From positions 1 to 21,757 of the forward strand of contig JAJYZN010000006.1 in the NCBI GenBank assembly GCA_021799915.1: 21,757 nt of DNA, in the 5' to 3' direction. The notes beneath the pieces are model-generated. The model was not told where the DNA came from. It did no database searches and saw only the letters and a list, made by a program, of their open reading frames with translations. Both the position numbers and the translations under genes were made by a program. The stretch is from Actinomycetes bacterium. GTDB taxonomy: Bacteria; Actinomycetota; Acidimicrobiia; Acidimicrobiales; RAAP-2. Positions 14,866 through 21,757 of this stretch are shown here, piece by piece. Each line of letters begins with the position of its first letter. Position 1 is the first letter of the stretch.

Positions 14866-15822
14866 TTAGCCTTCGACCTCTGCTCCAGGGGAGGCACCCA
14901 TCCTGCCCTCCCCTACCATCACCCTGTAGATACGCTCGAGGTCTTCCAGGGTGGCGAACTCCACGACCAGGCGACCTCGCCGATTGCGAAGCTCGACCTT
15001 CACTCTCGTGTTCAGGTGGCTGGACAACAGCTCCTCCAACTCCAGCACACCAGGTTCGGGAAGACCGCGTATCGGCCTCTTGCGATCGGTAGTACCTAGG
15101 GTATTACCATCATCCCGAAGCTGCGAAGCCGCCGTATCGAGGCTTGGGTCTGGTTCACCGCGGACGGCATCTTCAACCGCTCGAACACTCAAATTCTCGG
15201 CCACGATGCGCTGCACCAGTGATTCTTGGAGTGCGCGATCCGGAGTGGCCAAGAGCGCACGCGCATGTCCAGCCGATATTGCACCGTCGGCGAGAGCCCG
15301 TTGGGCACCTGCGGGAAGCTGAAGCAGCCGCAGGGTGTTCGTGATCGCTGCTCGGCTCTTTCCAACTCGGGTGGCGACCTGCTCATGGGTCAGACCGAAT
15401 TCGTCGATGAGCTGCTGGTACGCGGCTGCTTCTTCGAGTGCGTTGAGATCGGCCCGATGCAAATTCTCGACGAGGGCCTGCTCGAGACTGTGCACATCAC
15501 TGGTCGAGGGCTTGACCAATACTGGGATCGTCTGCAAACCCGCCCGGCGGGCGGCACGCCATCGGCGCTCGCCGGCAATGATCTCGTAGCTCTCGTTGCC
15601 AGCGTCCACCTCGCGCACGAGGAGTGGTTGGAGCACGCCGAGCTCTTTCACCGACGCTGCCAAGGACGCCATCGCCTCTTCGTCGAAGTGCGCCCGGGGT
15701 TGGAGAGGGTTCGGACGAATGCTGGACAGCGGAACCTCTCGAAGCATCGAGAGTCGGTCACCTGCGACCTCGGTCGGGATAAGTGCGCTAAGTCCCTTGC
15801 CCAGTCCGCTTCGTCGCGCCAT
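14866..15822 (-). CDS. parB: Chromosome-partitioning protein ParB
   Basis: This 318-residue protein is a CTP-dependent DNA clamp that loads at parS and spreads. It opens with the canonical MARRSGLGKGLSALIP, the ParA-interacting segment. The N-terminal CTPase domain holds the GERRWRA motif (84-90) and ENLHRADLNALEEA (119-132). A helix-turn-helix at about 144-168 (LTHEQVATRVGKSRAAITNTLRLL) reads parS, and a C-terminal dimerisation region follows a variable linker. Its start overlaps the parA 3' end by 35 bases. Two parS sites lie 1.4-1.5 kb away, upstream of parA. Confidence 0.97.
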   Translation of the reverse strand: MARRSGLGKGLSALIPTEVAGDRLSMLREVPLSSIRPNPLQPRAHFDEEAMASLAASVKELGVLQPLLVREVDAGNESYEIIAGERRWRAARRAGLQTIPVLVKPSTSDVHSLEQALVENLHRADLNALEEAAAYQQLIDEFGLTHEQVATRVGKSRAAITNTLRLLQLPAGAQRALADGAISAGHARALLATPDRALQESLVQRIVAENLSVRAVEDAVRGEPDPSLDTAASQLRDDGNTLGTTDRKRPIRGLPEPGVLELEELLSSHLNTRVKVELRNRRGRLVVEFATLEDLERIYRVMVGEGRMGASPGAEVEG

Positions 15823-17086
15823 TGCTCACCTCCTTGGCCAATTCACGATAGGCGATTGCCCCACGTGAAGTCGGATCGAAAACGGTGATCGGCTGGCCAA
15901 ACGACGGCGCTTCGGACAACCGAACGGTACGCGGGATCACGTTTCGGCAGACCTGCTGAGGAAAATGTTGTCGCACCTCCGCCGCGACATCCACGGCCAA
16001 GCGGGTCCGTGCGTCATACATGGTGAGCACGATCGTCGTCACTTTCAGTGCACTGTTCAAATTGGCCGAGACCAGATGCACGTTGCGAAGCAGTTGTCCT
16101 AGACCCTCCAATGCGTAGTATTCGCACTGGATTGGTACAAGTACCTCTGACGCGGCCGCGAGCCCGTTGACCGTCAAGAGCCCAAGCGAAGGCGGGCAGT
16201 CGACGAGGATGAAGTCGAAGTCCTCGAGAACACTGTCGACCGCCCTTTTGAGCTTCAGCTCGCGACTGAAGGCCGGCACAAGCTCGATCTCGACACCCGC
16301 CAAGTCGATCGTAGCCGGAGCGACGAAGAGGTTCTTGAGGCTGGTTGGTTCGACCGCGTCCTCCAGGGCTGCTTCTCGCATGATGACGTCGTACATCGAG
16401 ATCTCGAAACTCCGAGCGTCGATACCAAGACCAGTGGTCGCGTTTCCCTGGGGGTCAAGATCCACTACCAGCACTCTGTAGTCCAACTCGGCAAGAGCTG
16501 CGCCGAGGTTCACCGTGGTCGTCGTCTTGCCAACTCCCCCTTTTTGATTGGCAATTGCCAAGACTCGCGGAAGTTTGGCACTCGGAGTCCCGAGTACGTT
16601 GCCTGCGGCCTCGCCGGACTGCATGTCCGGCGATTTGCGATGAGGCTCGCTGGGTGGAGGCCCAACCCTCTTTCCCTCGTTTTCTTGCGACGGAGCTTCA
16701 ACTGCCTTTGGCTGAGCATCCTCCGACTGAAGCGGCTCCTGCGGCGGCGCCTCGTCCTGCACGGGAACACTCGTTCCAGCAGAAATGTCCGTCACGGAAC
16801 CACTCGCCGATTGTTCTGTCAGCTGTCCAGGCGGCTCTCCGGGCAGCTCTCCAGGCGGCTCTCCAGGCTCGTCGCGGGGTACCGTTCGACCCTCTGGGCC
16901 TCGTTCCCCTTGCGAGAAGCCTGGAGGTGCAGGGGCATCGAGAGATCCAGGAGGAACCTGAGGTGCAGCTGCGCGGTCTGGCGATTCGAGGACGGAGCTC
17001 GAAGGCTCCTCATGAGCAACCTCTACGGGTCCGCTGCTCTGACCAGCCGCTACCGGCTCCTCCCGATCTTTCCTCCGAATTCGCAT
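15788..17086 (-). CDS. parA: Chromosome-partitioning ATPase ParA/Soj with a long N-terminal extension
   Basis: This 432-residue Walker-type ATPase forms DNA-bound gradients that move ParB-parS. The core starts at about residue 172 (LPRVLAIANQKGGVGKTTTT). The deviant Walker A is K182-GGVG-K187-T188, followed by VVDLDPQGN with D209 and D211, then DFILVDCPPSLGLLT. The first roughly 170 residues are Pro/Glu/Ser-rich and probably disordered, with EPPGELPGEPPGQL repeats; usual ParA proteins are 250-350 residues. ATG 17086 is chosen over the adjacent TTG 17089 because an 11-codon leader ORF ends in a TGATG overlap there. ATG at Met157 (MQSGEAAG) is a shorter alternative. Confidence 0.93.
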   Translation of the reverse strand: MRIRRKDREEPVAAGQSSGPVEVAHEEPSSSVLESPDRAAAPQVPPGSLDAPAPPGFSQGERGPEGRTVPRDEPGEPPGELPGEPPGQLTEQSASGSVTDISAGTSVPVQDEAPPQEPLQSEDAQPKAVEAPSQENEGKRVGPPPSEPHRKSPDMQSGEAAGNVLGTPSAKLPRVLAIANQKGGVGKTTTTVNLGAALAELDYRVLVVDLDPQGNATTGLGIDARSFEISMYDVIMREAALEDAVEPTSLKNLFVAPATIDLAGVEIELVPAFSRELKLKRAVDSVLEDFDFILVDCPPSLGLLTVNGLAAASEVLVPIQCEYYALEGLGQLLRNVHLVSANLNSALKVTTIVLTMYDARTRLAVDVAAEVRQHFPQQVCRNVIPRTVRLSEAPSFGQPITVFDPTSRGAIAYRELAKEVSNGATKRTGQGT

Positions 17087-17121
17087 CAAGAAAGCCTGCG
17101 AGCGCGGTTCGGCACCCCCAT
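17086..17121 (-). CDS. Putative 11-codon leader ORF coupled to parA
   Basis: ATG 17121 is preceded by GGGGAGG at 7 bases, the strongest ribosome binding site in the area. It encodes MGVPNRARRLS, and its TGA shares the A of the parA ATG (TGATG). parA itself lacks a good site, so translation may depend on termination and reinitiation. The alternative is that a sequence error splits one longer parA frame. Confidence 0.4.
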   Translation of the reverse strand: MGVPNRARRLS

Positions 17122-17225
17122 ATCCTTGCCTCCCCAGTAGCTCTGGTCAAGTATCCGCTCTCAATTGGACAATATTTCGATTGTTGCTCGGTACATCGGC
17201 ACCTTGCCCCCCTTGGATGACCAGG

Positions 17226-17241
17226 TGTTTCACGTGGAACA
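17226..17241. promoter_or_regulatory. parS: parS site 1
   Basis: TGTTTCACGTGGAACA. Its reverse complement matches the consensus TGTTNCACGTGAAACA exactly. It sits 140 bases upstream of parA, where ParB would load near the origin. Confidence 0.93.
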
Positions 17242-17288
17242 TGGCGGAGGGTCCGCTCATCAGCCCTTCGCCCTTCCTTGCCTACGAA

Positions 17289-17304
17289 GGTTTCACGTGA
17301 AACG
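17289..17304. promoter_or_regulatory. parS: parS site 2
   Basis: GGTTTCACGTGAAACG has a perfect 14-base palindromic core (GTTTCACGTGAAAC); only the outermost base on each side departs from consensus. It lies 63 bases, centre to centre, from site 1. Confidence 0.93.
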
Positions 17305-17641
17305 TTCTTCCGACACCAACGCGCTCCTGCCAGGTGGGCGCTCCCGCGGAAGGAGCCCAGCGAATGCCAGCCGGGTGGTCACCTGTAGCTCTGGAGATCA
17401 TGAGTCATCCGCGGTACCTGCCTGTCTCCAGCGATGATCGTAGCGCCGTGAATGCGCCGCGAAAGACAGCTTTCCGAGATCTCGAGTGTCGCCCACGGGA
17501 GGTGACTCGGGACCAGGTGTAGGAGAGCGGTAAGCCTTCTACCATCTCGTAGCATTCCCTAGCGCTCATCCGAACTGCGTCCCGCCTGTCGAGTGGCCCC
17601 GAACGGTCGTGGGTCACCTGATCGGCCAAGCAGTGAAACGG
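17305..17641. other. Intergenic stretch between rsmG and the parS sites
   Basis: This 337-base stretch has no convincing gene. A 74-codon minus-strand frame (17405-17629) is Arg-rich, matches nothing I recognise and lacks a ribosome binding site. No rsmG terminator is evident. A promoter for parA should lie between here and 17121. Confidence 0.5.
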
Positions 17642-18616
17642 TCAGTAGAGTGGTCGCTTCGCTGGAACACCGGTCCGGCGGGGATATGAGCTCGGGCACA
17701 GCGACCGCTGCCTCAGCACCTGGTAGGTGAACGCGGCTTCCAGCCGTTCGGCCCTTTCGAGACCAAGCTCCGCCAATTTGTCCGCCGGCCAGCGGTCCGG
17801 AGAGGTCGGGTCGTCGTGCGCGGCTTTGCTCGGTTCCTCGCTGCTATCCCTGGCGTTTCCGTCGCTTCCCGGGTCATCGCTCCAGTCATCACTACCGTCA
17901 CCTGCCATTTCCGGCACTTCCGGCCAATGGCTGGCAGGCGGGCGGTGGCTGGTGCCAGAACCTGACCCGCCGGGAGTGCCAGCCTGTGTGGGAGTGCCAG
18001 ACCCGCCGGGAGTGCCAGACCCGCCGGGAGTGCCAGACCCGCCGGGAGTGCCAGCCTGAGGGGAGCGGGGCGGTTCCGAGACCACCAGGCATCCTCCGAC
18101 TTTCAAGAACGGTGCTGCGCACTCGACCGTCACGGCAGGGCGCCCAAACCCTCGCGCCACGACGGCATCGTAAGCTCCACGGTGGGTACTCGCCCGGCCG
18201 ATCTCTTCAGCCCGTCCCCTGACAACCTCAACTCTGGACGACAGACCCAGCTCCTCCAGCGCCCAGTGCAAAAAGTCGGCGCGTCGGCGCGAGCTCTCCA
18301 AGAGCACCATGAAGAGTTGGTCGGATGCACTTGCCATCACCAGACCCGGGACACCTCCACCCGAACCCAGGTCAAGAGCACGGTAAGGTCTTTGCCCCTG
18401 CCCGAGTCTCGAACCCTCGACGCTTCCAGACCCGACGAGAGCGGCCAGATAGCCGAGGCTATGGGCAATGTGGACTTCGCTCGGACCAGGTCCAAGAAAA
18501 CCAAGGGTCCGTGCACGAGCGAGCACGTCGACAAGGCAGCGTGTGGAAGTCGTCTCTGTGAACCAGAATTGTCCACCTACAGCGGGCGGCATCGTGTGAG
18601 GACTGCCCTCGTTCAC
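17642..18616 (-). CDS. rsmG: 16S rRNA (guanine527-N7)-methyltransferase with an inserted low-complexity segment
   Basis: This 324-residue protein methylates G527 of 16S rRNA using SAM. The SAM motif is ALDLGSGGGVPGLVMA (80-95), followed by LLESSRRRADFL, VEVVRGRAEEIG and YDAVVARGFGRPAV. The family usually has about 210-250 residues. Here about 90 residues (184-272) are inserted between the strand CLVVSEPP and the final WPADKLAELGLE. The insert starts with GTPGGS repeats and then becomes acidic. GTG 18616 is used; ATG nine codons in is an alternative. It follows jag by 27 bases. Confidence 0.93.
   Translation of the reverse strand: MNEGSPHTMPPAVGGQFWFTETTSTRCLVDVLARARTLGFLGPGPSEVHIAHSLGYLAALVGSGSVEGSRLGQGQRPYRALDLGSGGGVPGLVMASASDQLFMVLLESSRRRADFLHWALEELGLSSRVEVVRGRAEEIGRASTHRGAYDAVVARGFGRPAVTVECAAPFLKVGGCLVVSEPPRSPQAGTPGGSGTPGGSGTPGGSGTPTQAGTPGGSGSGTSHRPPASHWPEVPEMAGDGSDDWSDDPGSDGNARDSSEEPSKAAHDDPTSPDRWPADKLAELGLERAERLEAAFTYQVLRQRSLCPSSYPRRTGVPAKRPLY
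17963..18052 (-). repeat. In-frame 18-base minisatellite inside rsmG
   Basis: The 18-base unit encodes GTPGGS. Three consecutive perfect or near-perfect copies are followed by a variant (GTPTQA) and one more copy, residues 189-218. The unit is a multiple of three, so changes in copy number keep the frame. Confidence 0.9.
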
Positions 18617-18643
18617 GTCCGGCCGAATACTCGCCGGCTCGGT

Positions 18644-19771
18644 TCAGGGTGCCGGAGCAATCACCACGTAGCGGTACGGATCTTCACCCTCCGAGCGGGT
18701 GCTGACTCCGTCCAGCTCGTTCACCATGTCGTGCACGACCTTCCGATCGGCTGCTGACATGGGCTCGAGCAAGCGCTCCTCCCCCGACTCGACCACTTCA
18801 CGGGAAACCTGTTCGGTGAAGCGGCGCAGGGCGTCGGTTCTCCGCTCTCGATATCGGGCAACATCCACCAGTATCCGGTCGGTGCGGGTGGCAAACCTGT
18901 GCTGGACGGCTGAGCGGGTCACGTCCTGAAGTGCTGCCAGGGTGGCGCCCTTCGGCCCCACCAGTACGCCCAGTCCTTCACCGTCTACTGCCAGCTCCAC
19001 CGTCTCGGCATCTCGAATCCTCGTTTCGATCGTCGCATCCAGCCCATAGGCCTCAACGAGTCCTCGCAGGAATTCTGCCCCTACCGCTGCCTGCTCGTCC
19101 AGGGTCATTGCCTCTGCCATCTGATCCTCTCCCTTCCCATCGAATTGTTGCTCCATCGAACGTCCAGCGGGAGAGCGAACAGCCCCATCGCTTCTGCTCC
19201 CTCTCTTGCGACCCCTTCCCCTCCCGGCCTTGGTAGACGGTGAGATCGTTGAGGCTGAACTGGCACCTCGTTCGCCGTTCTGCCGAGATCCTTGCGCGTC
19301 CGCCGGTTGGCGACCGTTGCCAGCGCTCTCGGCGTCGCCGGTGCCCCGCTCCGTCCTTCCTTGGGCTTTGTTCCGTTGAGCAGCGCGCGCGCCACCATTG
19401 TTTGACGTGTCCGAGGCGCTCTGACCGCCCGACCGTGCTCCTTCGCCATTCCCGTTGCCACGGCGGTTGCGTCCGTTCTGACTACGCCCCTGACTCTCGC
19501 GGCGCTGACGATCGCGCCCTTGGCCACCGCTTCCTCGATCCTGCCCTGTTCGCCTGGTGTCACGCGATGGGCGTCCTCCTCGCTTCGGCCGAGGCCCGAC
19601 AGGTCTCACCCGGGCCCGAACCCTCGCCTCACCCCGAACCCGGCCAAAGAGACCGCTCCGCGGCTCAGTCACTACCACGATCTCGGCGTCGCTCTCCGCG
19701 ACTCCCAACTGTTCGAGCGCAGCCTCTTTCGCTGCGGCCACGGATATCCCGGTGAGCTCTACCCACTCCAC
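18644..19771 (-). CDS. jag: Jag/KhpB RNA-binding protein (Jag_N, KH, R3H) with a long RG/N-rich linker
   Basis: The 375-residue protein starts at GTG, 3 bases after the yidC stop. The Jag_N domain covers about 1-52 (WVELTGISVAAAKEAALEQL...GLFGRVRGEA). A linker of about 155 residues (58-212) is rich in Arg, Gly, Asn, Gln and Ser. The KH domain covers about 225-295, with GVLVGPKGATLAALQ at 268-282, and the R3H region about 305-375. KhpB binds RNA and acts in cell-division and envelope control in Gram-positives, and jag next to yidC is standard. The linker is much longer than in most homologues and could promote RNA-dependent assembly; that is inference. Confidence 0.95.
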   Translation of the reverse strand: MEWVELTGISVAAAKEAALEQLGVAESDAEIVVVTEPRSGLFGRVRGEARVRARVRPVGPRPKRGGRPSRDTRRTGQDRGSGGQGRDRQRRESQGRSQNGRNRRGNGNGEGARSGGQSASDTSNNGGARAAQRNKAQGRTERGTGDAESAGNGRQPADAQGSRQNGERGASSASTISPSTKAGRGRGRKRGSRSDGAVRSPAGRSMEQQFDGKGEDQMAEAMTLDEQAAVGAEFLRGLVEAYGLDATIETRIRDAETVELAVDGEGLGVLVGPKGATLAALQDVTRSAVQHRFATRTDRILVDVARYRERRTDALRRFTEQVSREVVESGEERLLEPMSAADRKVVHDMVNELDGVSTRSEGEDPYRYVVIAPAP

Positions 19772-19774
19772 CTC

Positions 19775-21211
19775 TCAACGAGCCTTTCTCGTGCGCTTGG
19801 ATTTCGACCGGGGATGGGCCTTGGTCGGTTGATCTTGCTGCCCCGCTGCATTGCCCGCTGCATTGCCCGCCCCGCTGCCATTGCTTTTGCCGGCACTCGG
19901 GCTTCTCACCCCAGAGCCGCCACGACGCCTTCCGTTGCTTGCCGCCTGTCGAGCACCGGGGACTTTTGGCGCCTGCCCGTTGGTCTTCGCTCTCGGTGCT
20001 TTCGACCCTGCGCTGTTTTCCGATCCAGAATCACCACCGGCACGCCCGGCGTCTCCGCTTGTGCCGTCACCAGCGGGCTGCGCGATCTTGTCGTCTTCGC
20101 CGTCCCCCCCAGCGGCGGCCGAGCCGGCGGCCGAGGCGTCGGGTCTTCCGCCTGCCTTTCCTTCGGCCGAACCACCGCCCGTTGCGGCAGTCCCTGCATT
20201 GCGCGCCCCGGGCCGCGTCGAGGCGGGCTTGCCCTGTCCTGCATTGGCCCTTGCATTGCCCTGCCCCACAATCCCCTTCGCGGGCTTGCCCTGTCCCGAC
20301 TTGGACGAACCCGCCTGGTCCGCGCTCTTCCCCCCGGAGATCTCCCTCGCTCCGACCTGCTGGACCATACCCGTGCGGAACATGAGGTCTTGGGTCAAGA
20401 TCCGAATCGCCGACGACACGATCATGTACAGCATTGCTCCGACAGGAACGAGGAAATAGATATATGCCATTATGAGCGGCATAACCTTCTGCATCGTCTG
20501 CATCTGCTGGTTCATTTGCGCTGCAGCCTTGTTCCGTTTCGTCATCTGAGACATTTGGAAATATTGCAGCCCAACTGCAAGAGCAACCAGCACCATGTAA
20601 GGTATGTAGCCGAACCAATGCGCTTGATGTGTCAGTGGCTTGATCGCCAAGTTCAAGCCAAACGACTTCATTATCCCAGGGGTCGCTACCAGGTCGGCAT
20701 GCATTTTCGAAGTCGATGGTATATACCTGGGATCAGCACATACCTTAGCCAAGCACTTCTTCCCAGTGTACGAGATCACCTGCCCTTTTGATACCGTGTT
20801 CGTCAATCCTCGAATGATGTCGTAAAGGACAAGCAGCGCGGGCATTTGGATCAGCATCGGGAGACAGCCACCGGTCGGACTCACGCCTTGCTCCCGGTAG
20901 AGACGCATCATCTCTTTGTTCAATTGCTCTCGGTTCTCCGGACCCTTGTACTTCTGCCGCAACTTTTGCAGCTCGGGTTGGAGCGCCTGCATGGCCATCA
21001 TGGATCGCGTGCTCTTGATCGTGAGGGGGGTGAGCACGGCCATGATGAGGATGGTCAGCACGATGATCGACACGGCGTAGTTGGGGATGACCGCGTAGAT
21101 GTACGCCAGCACCGTGGCGATGATCACGAAGAGCGGGTGAAAGATCTCTCCGATCAGCTTGAACAGGGAGTTCTCGGCGAGCATGGGCACCAGTCCCACC
21201 AGTACGGTCAT
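19775..21211 (-). CDS. yidC: Membrane protein insertase YidC (OxaI family)
   Basis: This 478-residue protein inserts proteins into the cytoplasmic membrane with or without Sec. Hydrophobic segments lie at about 22-42, 44-63, 116-135, 199-218 and 243-272. The cytoplasmic hairpin [19 protein letters not shown]...[22 protein letters not shown] and [18 protein letters not shown] are typical of Gram-positive YidC. R69, after the TM1-equivalent, is probably the conserved groove arginine region. The tail from about 290 to 478 is Gly/Ala/Ser/Lys-rich, ends in a basic KSKRTRKAR and is far longer than usual. ATG 21211 has AAGGGG five bases upstream and overlaps the yidD stop (ATGA). Confidence 0.96.
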   Translation of the reverse strand: MTVLVGLVPMLAENSLFKLIGEIFHPLFVIIATVLAYIYAVIPNYAVSIIVLTILIMAVLTPLTIKSTRSMMAMQALQPELQKLRQKYKGPENREQLNKEMMRLYREQGVSPTGGCLPMLIQMPALLVLYDIIRGLTNTVSKGQVISYTGKKCLAKVCADPRYIPSTSKMHADLVATPGIMKSFGLNLAIKPLTHQAHWFGYIPYMVLVALAVGLQYFQMSQMTKRNKAAAQMNQQMQTMQKVMPLIMAYIYFLVPVGAMLYMIVSSAIRILTQDLMFRTGMVQQVGAREISGGKSADQAGSSKSGQGKPAKGIVGQGNARANAGQGKPASTRPGARNAGTAATGGGSAEGKAGGRPDASAAGSAAAGGDGEDDKIAQPAGDGTSGDAGRAGGDSGSENSAGSKAPRAKTNGQAPKVPGARQAASNGRRRGGSGVRSPSAGKSNGSGAGNAAGNAAGQQDQPTKAHPRSKSKRTRKAR

Positions 21212-21609
21212 CGGTGCCCCTTCCTCGAAGAGGGTCGGGGGAGCTCGTCGGGCACGAGGTCGACACCTCGGCCGCCGAACGGCCTGCATCGGCCGATCCG
21301 GCGGAGTCCAAGCCCCATGCCGCGCCACAGGCCGAAGCGCTCGATTGCTTCGGCGGTGTACGCCGAGCACGACGGGATGAAGCGGCAGGGGGAAGGCGAG
21401 CCCGATCTCAGTGCCTGGTACGCGCGGATCATCCCGAGGGCCGCCCGTTGCGCGCCGCTGCGTCGCGCCGATGCCTCACCGGCATCTGCCGCTGACGGGC
21501 CTCGGACGTGAGGGGAGCGCCCGATGGCTTCCGATGAGGTGGCGGCGGTCAACCCACCGGCTACGTCCTCTCCGGCGATCTGCCGCCTCTGTGACGCCGT
21601 GGCGCTCAC
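21208..21609 (-). CDS. yidD: Membrane protein insertion efficiency factor YidD
   Basis: The conserved core starts at residue 60: [23 protein letters not shown], then [34 protein letters not shown]. The cysteines of the CRFxPSCS and GRC motifs are present. From GTG 21609, which overlaps the rnpA stop as GTGA, the protein has 133 residues, including about 59 extra N-terminal residues. If translation began at ATG 21432 it would be a standard-length YidD of about 74 residues. Its stop overlaps the yidC start. It is a membrane-associated helper of YidC-dependent insertion. Confidence 0.93.
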   Translation of the reverse strand: MSATASQRRQIAGEDVAGGLTAATSSEAIGRSPHVRGPSAADAGEASARRSGAQRAALGMIRAYQALRSGSPSPCRFIPSCSAYTAEAIERFGLWRGMGLGLRRIGRCRPFGGRGVDLVPDELPRPSSRKGHR

Positions 21610-21757
21610 CGGATGCGGTCCGGGTCAGAAGCCCGGCCCATCACGTAGGCGACGCTGTCTTTCAGCACAGAAAATTCCTGTTCAGAGCCTTCTTCCCGCC
21701 AGTGCAACAGGTAGCACCCTGGGCGGGTCACCGGAGCGACCGCGCCCACCGCCGCCC
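21606..21757 (-). CDS. rnpA: Ribonuclease P protein component, C-terminal end (partial)
   Basis: The last 49 codons read [19 protein letters not shown]... to a TGA at 21606. The R/A-rich start, 'PGCYLL' strand and final helix ([15 protein letters not shown]) fit the RnpA C-terminus. Position directly before yidD, with a GTGA overlap, supports this, as rpmH-rnpA-yidD-yidC is conserved. The catalytic RNR motif would lie beyond the edge, so the call depends mainly on context. Confidence 0.7.
   Translation of the reverse strand, partial: AAVGAVAPVTRPGCYLLHWREEGSEQEFSVLKDSVAYVMGRASDPDRIR

Noticed and set aside
17405..17629. 74-codon minus-strand frame between rsmG and parA
   Set aside because: Arg-rich composition, no ribosome binding site, no recognisable motif; typical of a chance open frame in GC-rich DNA.
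17963..18052. Repeat array in rsmG considered as a CRISPR
   Set aside because: The repeats are adjacent 18-base units with no spacers and lie in frame within a gene.
18795..18808. A third parS-like site inside jag (ACTTCACGGGAAAC)
   Set aside because: Only 11 of 14 core bases match and the central CACGTG is broken.

Overview
The window comes from a high-GC Actinomycetota chromosome, probably from class Acidimicrobiia or a relative. The right half is the conserved origin-proximal block of actinobacteria: rnpA-yidD-yidC-jag-rsmG-parA-parB on the minus strand, facing trxB-trxA-cwlM on the plus strand. The gene order matches the Mycobacterium tuberculosis Rv3913-Rv3923c region. The left half is ordinary accessory and metabolic sequence with typical actinobacterial families: a cytochrome P450, a polyphosphate-glucokinase-like ROK kinase and an F420-type nitroreductase-family protein. 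The class-level placement is an inference; the phylum-level placement is well supported.

Layout, left to right. (1) 1-1637, minus strand: an SPFH-domain protein with a C-terminal zinc ribbon, cut by the left edge, preceded by an unrecognised 151-residue gene. (2) 1800-6316: a P450, an amidase-signature enzyme (minus), a ROK/polyphosphate glucokinase and an SRPBCC protein. (3) 6489-8819: a tRNA-Arg(ACG) followed by a small mobile-DNA islet. The islet holds a decayed integrase-core transposase on the minus strand abutting an IS630-type transposase fragment on the plus strand, then two divergent toxin-antitoxin modules: VapBC-like (minus) and Phd/YefM-RelE-like (plus). (4) 8820-11908: mostly non-coding stretches around a deazaflavin-dependent nitroreductase-family gene, a DegV gene and a small membrane protein. 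(5) 11924-14547: trxB, trxA and a CwlM-like pseudo-amidase. (6) 14548-14865: a repeat-rich, AT-rich patch with a consensus DnaA box, between the converging cwlM and parB. (7) 14866-21757: parB, parA, two parS sites, rsmG, jag, yidC, yidD and the end of rnpA.

The right block serves chromosome segregation (ParA/ParB/parS), membrane-protein insertion (YidC, YidD, and the RNA-binding Jag/KhpB), tRNA and rRNA processing (RnpA, RsmG), thiol redox balance (TrxB/TrxA) and probably control of peptidoglycan precursor synthesis (CwlM). Genes are tightly packed: rnpA/yidD overlap by GTGA and yidD/yidC by ATGA, jag starts 3 bases after yidC, and parB overlaps the end of parA by 35 bases.

Four features stand out. 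Many plus-strand genes, and vapB, have a TANNNT hexamer 6-7 bases before the start codon, which suggests widespread leaderless transcription. cwlM has no ATG, GTG or TTG start upstream of its conserved N-terminus and has lost its zinc ligands. parA is preceded by an 11-codon leader ORF with a strong ribosome binding site that ends in a TGATG overlap with the parA start. Four neighbouring housekeeping proteins (YidC, Jag, RsmG, ParA) carry long low-complexity segments, including an in-frame 18-base minisatellite in rsmG.
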